Assembly (NCBI GenBank): GCA_002320035.1
Contig: DCJL01000037.1
Span: forward strand, 17,243 to 44,155
Length of the DNA: 26,913 nt
From: Clostridiales bacterium UBA1701
GTDB lineage: Bacteria > Bacillota > Clostridia > Oscillospirales > Oscillospiraceae
Direction of reading: 5' to 3'
In this document: piece by piece, positions 14,584 to 22,661 of the stretch
Layout of the letters: every line of letters starts with the position of its first letter
How positions within the stretch are numbered: position 1 is the stretch's first letter
The notes under the pieces: model-generated
The model's database searches: none
Told to the model about the DNA's origin: nothing
Seen by the model: the letters and a program-made list of their open reading frames with translations, nothing else
Made by a program: the position numbers and the translations under genes

Positions 14584-17010
14584 ATGAAATACGATTTTAC
14601 CGCGATTGAAAAAAAGTGGCAGGACAGATGGGAAGCGCTGAAGCCTTACGCTGCCGAGACCGGCAGTGACAAACCCAAGTTTTACGGCCTCATCGAGTTT
14701 CCTTACCCCTCCGGTCAGGGCCTGCATGTGGGCCATCCCCGGCCTTTCACTGCGCTGGATATTGTCACCCGCAAAAAGCGCATGCAAGGCTACAACGTGC
14801 TGTTTCCCATCGGCTTTGACGCCTTTGGCCTGCCCACCGAGAACTATGCCATCAAGAACCATGTGCACCCCGCGGCAGTCACAGAGAAGAATATCGCCAA
14901 CTTTACAAGCCAGCTCAAAATGCTGGGCTATGGTTTTGACTGGGACCGCTGTGTTGACACCACCGACCCCAAGTACTACAAGTGGACCCAGTGGATCTTC
15001 CTCCAGATGTTCAAAAAAGGTTTAGCCTACAAGACCACCATGCCCGTCAACTGGTGCACCAGCTGCAAGTGTGTGCTGGCCAACGAGGAAGTTGTCAACG
15101 GCGTGTGCGAGCGCTGCGGCAGCGAGGTCATCCGCAAGGAAAAGAGCCAGTGGATGCTGGCCATCACCAAGTATGCCCAGCGGCTGATTGACGATCTGGA
15201 CGATCTGGATTACATCGAGCGGGTCAAGATCCAGCAGAAGAACTGGATCGGCCGCTCCACCGGCGCCGAGCTTCGCTTTGATACCAATACCGGGGATAAA
15301 GTCTCCGTATACACCACCCGGCCGGACACCCTCTTCGGTGTGACCTACGTGGTCATCTCCCCGGAGCACCCTCTGCTTGAGAAGTGGCAGGGCCGCATCA
15401 AAAACTGGGACGAGATTGCCGCCTATAAGGAGGCCGCCTCCCATAAGTCCGACTTTGAGCGCGGCGAGCTGAACAAGGATAAGACCGGCGTGCGCCTGGA
15501 GGGTATCGAAGTCATGAACCCGGCCACCGGCAAAGCCGTGCCCATGTTCGTGTCCGACTATGTGCTCATGGGCTACGGCACGGGCATTGTTATGGGCGTT
15601 CCCGGCCATGACCAGCGCGACTGGGAGTTTGCCACCAAATTCGGCCTGCCGATTATCGAGGTCGTCAGCGGCGGCGACATTACAAAGGAAGCCTTTGTCG
15701 CCAAGGATGACAGCGCCATCATGGTCAACTCCGGCTTTATGAACGGCATGACCGTCAGAGAAGCCATCCCCGCCATGAAGAAGTACGTAGTGGACCAGGG
15801 CTGGGGCAAAGAGCAGGTCAACTACAAGCTCCGGGACTGGGTTTTCTCCCGCCAGCGCTACTGGGGCGAGCCCATCCCCCTTGTAAACTGCGAGAAGTGC
15901 GGCTGGGTGGCTCTGCCCGAGAGCGAGTTGCCCCTGGTTTTGCCCCAGGTGGATTCCTATGAGCCTACCGATGACGGCGAATCCCCGCTGTCCAAGATGA
16001 CCGATTGGGTCAACACAAGCTGCCCCTGCTGCGGCGGCCCCGCAAAGCGGGAGACGGACACCATGCCCCAGTGGGCCGGTTCAAGCTGGTATTTCCTGCG
16101 CTATATGGACCCTCACAACGACGATGAGCTTGTCTCCAAGGAGGCCGAGGAGTACTGGGGCCCGGTGGACTGGTATAACGGCGGTATGGAACACACCACC
16201 CTGCACCTGCTGTACAGCCGTTTTTGGCATAAGTTCCTGTATGATATCGGCGTCGTCCACACCAAGGAGCCCTATGCCAAGCGCACCTCTCACGGAATGA
16301 TCCTGGGCGAGGGCGGCGAAAAGATGTCCAAGTCCCGGGGCAATGTGGTCAATCCCAACGATATTGTAGATCAGTACGGCGCGGACACCATGCGCCTGCA
16401 CATTATGTTCATAGGCGATTTTGAGAAGGCGGTCACCTGGTCCAACGAGGCCGTCAAGGGCTCCAAACGCTTCCTTGACCGCTGCTGGAACCTGATGGAT
16501 ATCGCCCGGGATGATATTGCCGTCTCCGCCGTCAATGAGGCCGTCATCCACAAGACCATCAAGAAGGTTACCGAGGACATAGACAGTCTGAAGATGAACA
16601 CCGCCATCGCCGCGCTCATGACCCTGGTCAACGAGTTTTACGCCAAGGGCCTCACTAAGGGCGATCTGGAGCAGCTCATGCTCCTGCTCAGCCCCTTCGC
16701 GCCCCATATGGTAGAGGAGATGTGGGAGCTGACGGGCTTTGCCGCCAAATACGGCAAAATGGCCATGCAGATGTCCTGGCCCGAATTTGACGAGGCCAAG
16801 ACCGTGGACAGCCACAAGGAAATGGCCGTTCAGGTCAACGGCAAGTTGAGAAGCACCGTTGTGGTCCCTGCCGATGCGGATGACGGGGCCGTTGTCGCCG
16901 CCGCCTGCGCCGATGAAAAAATAAAGCGCCAGATGGAGGGCATGCAGCTTGTAAAGACCATTGTCGTTAAAAACAAGCTGGTGAATTTAATTCTTAAGCC
17001 GGCAAAGTGA
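14584..17010 (+). CDS. leuS: Leucyl-tRNA synthetase
   Basis: Class I synthetase that charges tRNA-Leu. The 808-residue protein has HVGH (48-51) as the HIGH motif and KMSKS at 580-584. A CP1 editing domain lies between about residues 220 and 400. A pair of CxxC zinc-like motifs near CTSCKCVLANEEVVNGVCERCG and a second set around CEKCGW and CPCCGG are visible. Length and layout match the bacterial LeuS family. The ribosome binding site AAAGGGA lies about nine bases before ATG. No T-box leader fits in the 54-base gap after rsfS, so leucine control by that route is unlikely here. The gene ends 101 bases before rpsU, with the rpsU promoter starting only four bases after its stop. Confidence 0.97.
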   Translation: MKYDFTAIEKKWQDRWEALKPYAAETGSDKPKFYGLIEFPYPSGQGLHVGHPRPFTALDIVTRKKRMQGYNVLFPIGFDAFGLPTENYAIKNHVHPAAVTEKNIANFTSQLKMLGYGFDWDRCVDTTDPKYYKWTQWIFLQMFKKGLAYKTTMPVNWCTSCKCVLANEEVVNGVCERCGSEVIRKEKSQWMLAITKYAQRLIDDLDDLDYIERVKIQQKNWIGRSTGAELRFDTNTGDKVSVYTTRPDTLFGVTYVVISPEHPLLEKWQGRIKNWDEIAAYKEAASHKSDFERGELNKDKTGVRLEGIEVMNPATGKAVPMFVSDYVLMGYGTGIVMGVPGHDQRDWEFATKFGLPIIEVVSGGDITKEAFVAKDDSAIMVNSGFMNGMTVREAIPAMKKYVVDQGWGKEQVNYKLRDWVFSRQRYWGEPIPLVNCEKCGWVALPESELPLVLPQVDSYEPTDDGESPLSKMTDWVNTSCPCCGGPAKRETDTMPQWAGSSWYFLRYMDPHNDDELVSKEAEEYWGPVDWYNGGMEHTTLHLLYSRFWHKFLYDIGVVHTKEPYAKRTSHGMILGEGGEKMSKSRGNVVNPNDIVDQYGADTMRLHIMFIGDFEKAVTWSNEAVKGSKRFLDRCWNLMDIARDDIAVSAVNEAVIHKTIKKVTEDIDSLKMNTAIAALMTLVNEFYAKGLTKGDLEQLMLLLSPFAPHMVEEMWELTGFAAKYGKMAMQMSWPEFDEAKTVDSHKEMAVQVNGKLRSTVVVPADADDGAVVAAACADEKIKRQMEGMQLVKTIVVKNKLVNLILKPAK

Positions 17011-17013
17011 TTG

Positions 17014-17042
17014 TTGACAAGCGCCCCGCCAGCCGTTATAAT
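17014..17042 (+). promoter_or_regulatory. Full-consensus sigma-A promoter for rpsU
   Basis: TTGACA at 17014-17019 and TATAAT at 17037-17042 are both exact consensus and separated by the optimal 17 bases. Transcription should start near 17049, giving a leader of about 63 bases. This fits strong, independent expression of a ribosomal protein. Confidence 0.9.
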
Positions 17043-17056
17043 AACACTGTTAAAAA

Positions 17057-17090
17057 GCCAATTCATTGGCCCTTGAAGCGCCGCAAGGCG
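17057..17090 (+). promoter_or_regulatory. Two small hairpins in the rpsU leader
   Basis: GCCAA at 17057-17061 pairs with TTGGC at 17066-17070. CGCC at 17079-17082 pairs with GGCG at 17087-17090 around a GCAA (GNRA) tetraloop. A competing pairing (CCTTG 17071-17075 with CAAGG 17084-17088) would exclude the second hairpin. The ribosome binding site GGAGGGAGGG begins a few bases further on. A regulatory role is only inferred. Confidence 0.35.
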
Positions 17091-17111
17091 TATTTGGAGG
17101 GAGGGAAATAA

Positions 17112-17297
17112 ATGTCTGAAATCTATGTCAAGGAGAACGAGTCTCTGGACAATGCGCTTAAGAGATTCAAGCGCAGCTGCGCAAAGTCCGGCGTTCTGGC
17201 TGATCTGAGAAAGAAAGAGTACTATCAGAGCCCCAGCGTGAAGCGCCGCAAGAAGTCCGAGGCAGCACGCAAGAACAAAAACAAGCGTTTCTACTGA
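17112..17297 (+). CDS. rpsU: 30S ribosomal protein S21
   Basis: A 61-residue basic protein with the S21 signature: ESLDNALKRFKRSC in the N-terminal half and a Lys/Arg-rich C-terminus ending NKNKRFY. It joins the small subunit near the anti-Shine-Dalgarno region of 16S rRNA and helps initiation. The start has a strong GGAGGGAGGG site about seven bases upstream. It is expressed from its own consensus promoter and closed by a strong terminator, so it is a single-gene unit at the end of the + strand housekeeping block. Confidence 0.97.
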   Translation: MSEIYVKENESLDNALKRFKRSCAKSGVLADLRKKEYYQSPSVKRRKKSEAARKNKNKRFY

Positions 17298-17316
17298 TTT
17301 TTAAAATCAAAAAACA

Positions 17317-17350
17317 AAGGGACAGCCCCAGGGGCTGTCCCTTAAATTTT
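17317..17350 (+). terminator. Rho-independent terminator of rpsU
   Basis: Thirteen bases (17317-17329) are perfectly repeated in reverse complement at 17331-17343 around one central base; as a hairpin this gives at least 11 pairs. AAATTTTT follows. It lies 20 bases after the rpsU stop. Confidence 0.9.
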
Positions 17351-17719
17351 TGCACGGATCAATCCAAAAAAGGAACCGCACAAGTAAAACAGAAAAGTGC
17401 TTTTTGATGGGAATGCTGCGTTTAAAGCGCCTTTGTAAAGGAATACCCCGCTCCGTTATATGGATATTCTTTTAGGGCAAAGGCATCGGTATATCCAGGC
17501 TTCCGGTAAAAACCAGGTGTATGGAAACTGAAATTCATTTTCCCTCTGCCTCCCTCGGATTTGAACGTTACCTGTTCTTTTGTGCAAATTGAACTGCCGC
17601 GGGTGTCATTATACGATGCGTCAGCTTGGCTGCGCATTTTTCCTGACAGATGCCGCATAAAAATAATCTGTATGAGGTGTTGCCTTATGAGCGCTTAACT
17701 GCTGTGCAGCTCTTTTATA
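17351..17719. other. Low-coding stretch between rpsU and prmA
   Basis: Less GC-rich than its surroundings. It contains one recognisable piece, the acetyltransferase remnant at 17422-17545 on the minus strand. I see no promoter, tRNA or convincing terminator for prmA in the remainder. Confidence 0.5.
17422..17545 (-). pseudogene. C-terminal remnant of a GNAT acetyltransferase
   Basis: The minus-strand frame ending at 17422 translates to FSFHTPGFYRKPGYTDAF and then EYPYNGAGYSFTKAL before its stop. This matches the end of GNAT-family N-acetyltransferases, where F-x-A/T-P-x-FY-x-K-x-GY precedes a final strand ending in a K-x-L type tail. The frame stays open upstream to 17658, but that part shows no GNAT core or acetyl-CoA loop, and no gene start is apparent. 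I read it as the last 40 or so codons of a decayed gene. The alternative is a short novel protein of 78 residues, which seems less likely. Confidence 0.55.
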
Positions 17720-18640
17720 TCAGGCGAGAACTGCGGTGAAGCAGTGCCATTCTTCCCGGCAGCAATGCTTTGTTATTTTAAGCCCCGCCGCCTCCATGGC
17801 GGCGCGGACCTCGTCCTGGCGGCCCTCAATGATGCCGGAGGTGATGAACACGCCGCCCGGCGCCATGAAGCCGGGGACAAAGGGGGAGAGGGGAATAATG
17901 ACATCGGACACAATGTTTGCCAGCACCAGGTCATAGCCGCCGCCAAATTCGGCGCGGAGCCCCCCGTCGCTTATGATGTCCCCGGCCCGTGCCTGAAGCC
18001 TGTCGGGACCGATGCCGTTCAAAGCGGCGTTGGACAATACGACATCCGGGGCCTTGGGGTCGATATCACAGCCCAGACAGGAGACGGCGCCCAGCACAAG
18101 CGCACCGATGCCCAGAATCCCGCTGCCGCAGCCCAGATCCAGCACCCGGCTTCCGGCGGCGTAATTTTCCAGCTCCGCCAGACACATGCGGGTGGTGGCA
18201 TGGCTGCCGGTTCCGAAGATAAGGCCCGGGTCAAGCCGCAGGGGCACGCGGCTGCCCTCCGGGATCTCCTCCCATTCGGGCACTACGACCAGCCTCTGAC
18301 CCGCCTCTATGGGCTTATAAAACGCACGCCAGTTGTTTTCCCAGTCGCTGTCCTCCACATAGGCCACCTGAACCTTGCCATAGGCCGCCTGAATGAGCCT
18401 GAGGGTGTTTGTCCCCGCCTCATCGTCGGTCAGGTAGCATTTGATGCGGCTGAGGCCGGAGAACTTGTCCTCCAGCTCCTTGTCCACATAGTCCCAGTAC
18501 TGATGGTTATTTTCAAGGAAATTCTGAAAATCCGCCTCATTCTCAATTACAAAGCCGCCGGCTCCCATCTCGGCCATCTGCTCGCAGCGCAGGTCGATTT
18601 CATTTTCCGGAGTGTCTACGGTTACTTCAATGTATCTCAT
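17720..18640 (-). CDS. prmA: Ribosomal protein L11 methyltransferase
   Basis: PrmA trimethylates ribosomal protein L11 using S-adenosylmethionine. The protein (306 residues from ATG 18640) has an N-terminal substrate-binding domain followed by the conserved DPGLIFGTGSHATTRMCL segment, and methyltransferase motif I VLDLGCGSGILGIGAL. An ATG at 18646 would add Met-Arg, but the AAGGAG at 18648-18653 is one base from it and seven from 18640, so 18640 is preferred. The ribosome binding site and first codons lie inside the end of the upstream rluA-like gene, giving translational coupling. Confidence 0.95.
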   Translation of the reverse strand: MRYIEVTVDTPENEIDLRCEQMAEMGAGGFVIENEADFQNFLENNHQYWDYVDKELEDKFSGLSRIKCYLTDDEAGTNTLRLIQAAYGKVQVAYVEDSDWENNWRAFYKPIEAGQRLVVVPEWEEIPEGSRVPLRLDPGLIFGTGSHATTRMCLAELENYAAGSRVLDLGCGSGILGIGALVLGAVSCLGCDIDPKAPDVVLSNAALNGIGPDRLQARAGDIISDGGLRAEFGGGYDLVLANIVSDVIIPLSPFVPGFMAPGGVFITSGIIEGRQDEVRAAMEAAGLKITKHCCREEWHCFTAVLA

Positions 18641-19280
18641 TCTCATGCTCCTTAGTTATAAAATAATCTGAAAAATCAGTCCAGGGCTGTATCAGCGGCG
18701 GCATGGCTTCCAGACAGACGGGCTTACCCGTCACCGGATGGGGAAAGCGCAGCGCGGCAGACCATAAGGCGATGGGGCAGTCCCGGCGCCTGCTGCCGTA
18801 TTTCACATCCCCTGCCAGCGGCATCCCCCGGGAGGCAAACTGGACCCTTATCTGGTGGCTCCGGCCGGTTTTCAGCAGAATTTCCACAAGGCTCAGCTCT
18901 CCGGCACGCTCAAGCAGGCGGTACGCCAGCTCCGCCTCTTTAACGCCGCGGCGGCTGCGCTTCACAACATAGGTCTTGTTTTTGGCCTGGTCGTGAAAAA
19001 GCAGATCCCGCATTTCGCCCCGCTCCGGCTCCGGGCGGCCCTGGATAAGCGCCAAATATCGCTTTTGAAGCTTCCGCTCCGCGATAAGCCGGGAAAGCCC
19101 GGCTGCGGCGGCTTTTGTCCGGGCGTAGACCATCAGCCCGCCCACGGCGGCATCCAGCCGGTGCACGCAGTAAATCTCCCCGCCCAGAAGCGCCGGCATT
19201 CCGCCCGCCTCGGAGGAAACGCCCACCGGCTTCAGGCATAAAATAATATCTCTGTCCCTGTATAAAATAGGAATTTCCAT
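18627..19280 (-). CDS. RluA-family 23S rRNA/tRNA pseudouridine synthase
   Basis: Pseudouridine synthases of the RluA family isomerise uridine in rRNA or tRNA. The catalytic aspartate is Asp43 in HRLDAAVGGLMVYA, counting from ATG 19280. KRYLALIQG and the TGRSHQIRVQFAS motif are also present. There is no S4 domain, so the protein is the short form (217 residues). The frame can be extended to ATG 19310, but family N-termini begin near MEIPILYRDRD, and neither start has a strong binding site. The target uridine cannot be assigned. The gene is transcribed with prmA, which it overlaps by 14 bases; a good promoter lies just upstream. Confidence 0.9.
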   Translation of the reverse strand: MEIPILYRDRDIILCLKPVGVSSEAGGMPALLGGEIYCVHRLDAAVGGLMVYARTKAAAAGLSRLIAERKLQKRYLALIQGRPEPERGEMRDLLFHDQAKNKTYVVKRSRRGVKEAELAYRLLERAGELSLVEILLKTGRSHQIRVQFASRGMPLAGDVKYGSRRRDCPIALWSAALRFPHPVTGKPVCLEAMPPLIQPWTDFSDYFITKEHENEIH

Positions 19281-19330
19281 AGAACCCGCAATTCCCCGCC
19301 GCGGCGGCATAGGATTAATAAGTCCGCACT

Positions 19331-19359
19331 ATTTTACAACAGCCCGCCGCCTTTTGCAA
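19331..19359 (-). promoter_or_regulatory. Promoter of the rluA-prmA unit
   Basis: Read on the minus strand, TTGCAA (19354-19359) and TAAAAT (19331-19336) are 17 bases apart. Transcription would start near 19324, about 44 bases before the preferred start at 19280. The first possible ATG (19310) would have only a very short leader without a binding site. Confidence 0.65.
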
Positions 19360-19451
19360 TACGCGCCGCTCCGCCGCGGCAAATGTATGAGAAAGGTAAA
19401 AAAAGCGTAAAAATTTCCTCTTGTGCGGCTATTTATCGGCGTCTTGCACTA

Positions 19452-19480
19452 TTGCCGAAAGATGCGGGACATGGTAATAT
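19452..19480 (+). promoter_or_regulatory. Candidate promoter of the Na+/phosphate cotransporter gene
   Basis: TTGCCG at 19452-19457 and TAATAT at 19475-19480 are separated by 17 bases. Each matches consensus at four of six positions, so this is a moderate candidate. It lies divergently from the rluA promoter. Confidence 0.4.
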
Positions 19481-19549
19481 AAATTAGGTCGGTGTGGCCG
19501 TTTACAGAAAAAATCAGGGAGTTGAGTCAAGCTGAGTATTGCCAATTTT

Positions 19550-21286
19550 GTGTCCCTGCTGGGGGGCGTGGCGCTTTTTCTTTTCGGCATGACCCTTATG
19601 GGGGAGGGCCTTAAAAAGGTCGCGGGCAACAAGCTGGAGCTGGTGCTCTACCGGCTGTCCGGCACCCCGATAAAGGGAGTGCTTCTGGGGACGGGCGTTA
19701 CTGCCGTTATCCAGTCCTCCTCCGCTACCTCGGTCATGGTTGTGGGCTTTGTGAACTCCGGCATGATGAAGCTGGGGCAGGCCATCTCGGTTATTCAGGG
19801 CGCCCTGATTGGTACCAGTATAACCGGCTGGATCATTTGCCTTTCCAGCGTGGAGGGAACCGGATGGGTTTCCCTTTTCTCCACGTCGACTTTATCCGCC
19901 GCCGTGGCCGTGGTGGGCATTATCCTGCGCATGTTTTCCAAGCGCAGCGCCGACCAGCATGTGGGGGACATTCTTCTGGGCTTCGCGGTGCTGATGTTCG
20001 GAATGCAGGCTATGAGCGGCGCAGTTGCCCCACTGAAGCAGAGCGCGGCTTTTATTCAGCTTCTTGTGACTTTTTCAAACCCCGTTATAGGAATTCTGGT
20101 GGGCGCTCTTTTCACAAGCGTAATCCAGAGCTCATCTGCCGCCGTGGGCATTCTGCAGGCCCTCTCCATGACCGGCGCCGTTACCTTTGCCACCGCCTAT
20201 CCCATTATTCTGGGTATCGCCATAGGCGCGGCTGTCCCCGTGCTGCTTGCGGCCATTGGCGCCAAGGCGGACGGGCGCAGGGCCGCCTTTTCTTACCTGC
20301 TGATTGAACTGCTGGGCGTTGTGGCCTGCGCGCTTATCTACTATATTGCCGACGCGATTTTTGGCCTCGGTATAAACAGCTGGGTGGTAAACCCGGTGCG
20401 GATCGCTACCGTCAACTCTCTTTTCCGCCTGGCGACCGCCGTCCTGCTGGTCCCCTTCAACAGGCAGATACGCGGTCTTGTCACCCTGCTCGTGAAAGAG
20501 AGCAAGGGAGAGAAGAGCATCAACCGGGAGCTTGACCGCCTGGAAGAGCGTTTCCTGCAACACCCCGCTCTTGCCATTGAGCAGAGCAGGCTTACCGTCA
20601 ATTCCATGGCCCGGGCGGCGGAGGGCAACCTGAAAGCCGCAGTAAAGCTGATGTCTGATTACAGCGAGGAGGACCGGCAGAGAATAGAACAGACAGAGGA
20701 ACTTGTTGACCTCTATGAAGACAGGCTCGGTACATATCTTGTGCGCATTACCGCCAGGGAGCTTGACGCAAAGCAGAATGAGAGCGTTTCCAAGTATCTG
20801 CATACACTCAGCGATTTTGAGCGCATAAGCGACCATGCCATGAACATCGCCGAAGCCGCACAGGAGATACACAGCAAGAAGCTCCGCTTTTCCGATGACG
20901 CGCGCAGGGAGCTCGCAGTACTGACCGGGGCCATGCTGGAGATCCTGGAACTGGCTGTGTCGGCCTTTGTGGAGAGCGATATTGAAAAAGCCTATGTGGT
21001 GGAGCCGCTGGAGGAGCGCATAGATATCCTCTGCGATGAGATGAAAATTCGCCATATTGACCGGATTCAGCAGGGCCTCTGCTCGCTGTCCCAGGGCTTC
21101 GTTTTTAATGACATCCTTACGAATTTTGAGCGCGTGGCGGACCATTGTTCCAATTTGGCCATTGCCATGATCGAGCTTCATGGGGACTCCTATGACACTC
21201 ACAGCTATGTGATAAATCTCAAGGAGCTCCATTCCCATAATTTCGACGCGCTCTACGAGCATTATACTGAAAAATACAGCATATAA
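19550..21286 (+). CDS. Na+/phosphate cotransporter family protein with PhoU-like domain
   Basis: A NptA/PhoU-type Na/Pi-cotransporter II-related membrane protein, 578 residues from GTG 19550. The membrane part (about residues 1-310) holds the two inverted-repeat QSSSA motifs typical of the family, at 55-59 (IQSSSATS) and 193-197 (IQSSSAAV). From about 345 to 565 is a cytoplasmic helical PhoU-like region with SKYLHTLSDFERISDHAMNIAE and DILTNFERVADHCSNLA. It would import phosphate or a related anion with sodium. GTG 19550 has no nearby ribosome binding site. The frame is open back to 19526, and AGGGAG at 19516-19521 lies ten bases before CTG 19532, so the real start may be six codons upstream. 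It is monocistronic, ending at a strong terminator. Confidence 0.92.
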   Translation: MSLLGGVALFLFGMTLMGEGLKKVAGNKLELVLYRLSGTPIKGVLLGTGVTAVIQSSSATSVMVVGFVNSGMMKLGQAISVIQGALIGTSITGWIICLSSVEGTGWVSLFSTSTLSAAVAVVGIILRMFSKRSADQHVGDILLGFAVLMFGMQAMSGAVAPLKQSAAFIQLLVTFSNPVIGILVGALFTSVIQSSSAAVGILQALSMTGAVTFATAYPIILGIAIGAAVPVLLAAIGAKADGRRAAFSYLLIELLGVVACALIYYIADAIFGLGINSWVVNPVRIATVNSLFRLATAVLLVPFNRQIRGLVTLLVKESKGEKSINRELDRLEERFLQHPALAIEQSRLTVNSMARAAEGNLKAAVKLMSDYSEEDRQRIEQTEELVDLYEDRLGTYLVRITARELDAKQNESVSKYLHTLSDFERISDHAMNIAEAAQEIHSKKLRFSDDARRELAVLTGAMLEILELAVSAFVESDIEKAYVVEPLEERIDILCDEMKIRHIDRIQQGLCSLSQGFVFNDILTNFERVADHCSNLAIAMIELHGDSYDTHSYVINLKELHSHNFDALYEHYTEKYSI

Positions 21287-21292
21287 ATTCAG

Positions 21293-21327
21293 CGCCCGGT
21301 CATCGCAGAGATGACCGGGCGTGTTTG
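21293..21327 (+). terminator. Rho-independent terminator of the cotransporter gene
   Basis: CGCCCGGTCATC at 21293-21304 pairs perfectly with 21310-21321 around a five-base loop, followed by TGTTTGT. The stem begins six bases after the stop codon. Confidence 0.8.
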
Positions 21328-21367
21328 TACTTTGCAGAACCAAAGGGGGCAGGGGGATAAAAATCGC

Positions 21368-21645
21368 TCCTTGAAGGAATAGGCCTTGCGGAATATTTGG
21401 AAAATATTGAGCTGGTGCTGGCCAGCGGCGAATCGGACAGGGACGCCCGGCCACTCTGTTATGACGGGGTGCTTGCCATACGGGAACAGTGCCTTTCGCG
21501 GAATGTCTGTTTTCAGCTTCAGCAGTGCGGGACCCATTTCGTAAAAGACGGGAAAGCATACCCCCGAATGTCTGTGACCTGTGCAGCCAGGCGAGAAAGG
21601 CCGGCACTGATTTTCAGCCCCGGGCAAGGCCTTCGCCCGTGCCCG
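21368..21645 (+). pseudogene. Frameshifted C-terminal remnant of a DUF5131 (phage Gp37/Gp68-like) gene
   Basis: From about 21368 the + strand reads LLEGIGLAEYLENIELV, then ASGESDRDARPLCYDGVL, REQCLSRNVCFQ and FVKDGKAYP. These parallel the C-terminal part of DUF5131 proteins as I recall it: LLExIdL-YL-IE-V, GGES-ARP, DWV--IR-QC, then KDGK-Y. After about 21565 the matching tail (SQARKAGTDF) appears in a different frame, so a one- or two-base indel has broken it. There is no start codon with a binding site and the N-terminal half is missing. It is inserted between the cotransporter terminator and the dus 3' end, which it slightly overlaps. DUF5131 proteins are often phage- or island-linked, so this may be a trace of a lost mobile segment. 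Confidence 0.6.
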
Positions 21646-22594
21646 GGAAATACCCCGCAGGGGAGAAGCCTCCCTCAGAGAAAAGCGCGGAGAGCGCCGC
21701 GTGGTAGTCGCTCAGGCGCTGGGCCTTGTTTATATGCTTGGCCCCCCTGGCGCTGCCGGGAAACATGTGGATAAGATAAAACCACAGCTCTTTGAGCCGC
21801 GCCAGCACAAAGCGTTCCTCAAGGCCGGCTTCCATAAGCGCCGCCTCAAGCCGCTCCAAAAACGCCCGGAGCTCCCCCGCGTCAAGGGCAGCGCCGCCGC
21901 GCAGCTCCCGAAAAAGGGCCGGATTTGCCGCCGCGCCCCGGCCAAGCATGAAACTGTCAAGTCCGGGCGCGGCCTCGAGGACGCCGGCAAGGCTTTGCGC
22001 GCGGAAAATGTCCCCGTTGTAGCAGACGGGGGCGTTGCTTTTTTCATAGCCCAGCGCGAAGGCGGACAGGTCCGGGGCGCTTCTATACATGCCCGAGCGA
22101 GGCCGGGCGTGGATGATGAGCTCTGAAAGGGGGTATCTGTTGTATATCTCCAGAATGGCGGAGAATTCCTCTCCGCTTTCCAGGCCCAGCCGGGTCTTGA
22201 CCGAGATCCTGAGAGCGCAGCGGGAAAAAACTTCGTCCAGAAAGCGGTCAAGGGAGCCCAGATCCAGCAGCATGCCCGATCCCTTGTGCTTGGGGACAAC
22301 CGTGGCCGAAGGGCAGCCGGCGTTCAGGCTGACCTCGCCGTAGCCCATGGCTCCCAGCTCTTCCGCCACGGCAAGAAAGGCCTCCGCGCGGTTGCAAAGG
22401 ATCTGAGGCACGAGGGGGATGCCTGTGTTGTTTTCGGGCAGAACGTCCCTCCTCGCCGCCCCCTTGAAACGGCCGGAGCCGTCCGGGGCGATAAAGGGAG
22501 AGTAGTATCTGTCCACGCCGGGAAAAAGCCCCCTGTGGACCCGGCGGTATATGTATGTGGTGATGCCCTCCATGGGCGCAAAGCTCAGCTTCAC
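21614..22594 (-). CDS. tRNA-dihydrouridine synthase (Dus family)
   Basis: Dus enzymes reduce uridines in the tRNA D-loop using FMN and NADPH. The protein (326 residues) begins VKLSFAPMEGITTYIYRR, a typical Dus N-terminus, and has the catalytic cysteine Cys94 in LNAGCPS, followed by KHKGSGMLL, VKTRLG and the LGRGAAANP phosphate-binding segment. The frame is open far upstream of 22594, but GTG 22594 has GAGGGG eight bases before it and matches the family start. The upstream part is the end of the neighbouring lipoprotein gene read in another frame. It lies 67 bases downstream of that gene in the same direction and may be cotranscribed with it. Which D-loop positions it modifies is unknown. Confidence 0.93.
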   Translation of the reverse strand: MKLSFAPMEGITTYIYRRVHRGLFPGVDRYYSPFIAPDGSGRFKGAARRDVLPENNTGIPLVPQILCNRAEAFLAVAEELGAMGYGEVSLNAGCPSATVVPKHKGSGMLLDLGSLDRFLDEVFSRCALRISVKTRLGLESGEEFSAILEIYNRYPLSELIIHARPRSGMYRSAPDLSAFALGYEKSNAPVCYNGDIFRAQSLAGVLEAAPGLDSFMLGRGAAANPALFRELRGGAALDAGELRAFLERLEAALMEAGLEERFVLARLKELWFYLIHMFPGSARGAKHINKAQRLSDYHAALSALFSEGGFSPAGYFPGTGEGLARG

Positions 22595-22661
22595 TTGCTT
22601 TTCCCCTCTGATAAGCCTTATTCGTGGGATGGACTGAAAAAATTTTGGCGCCTCCGTAAGT

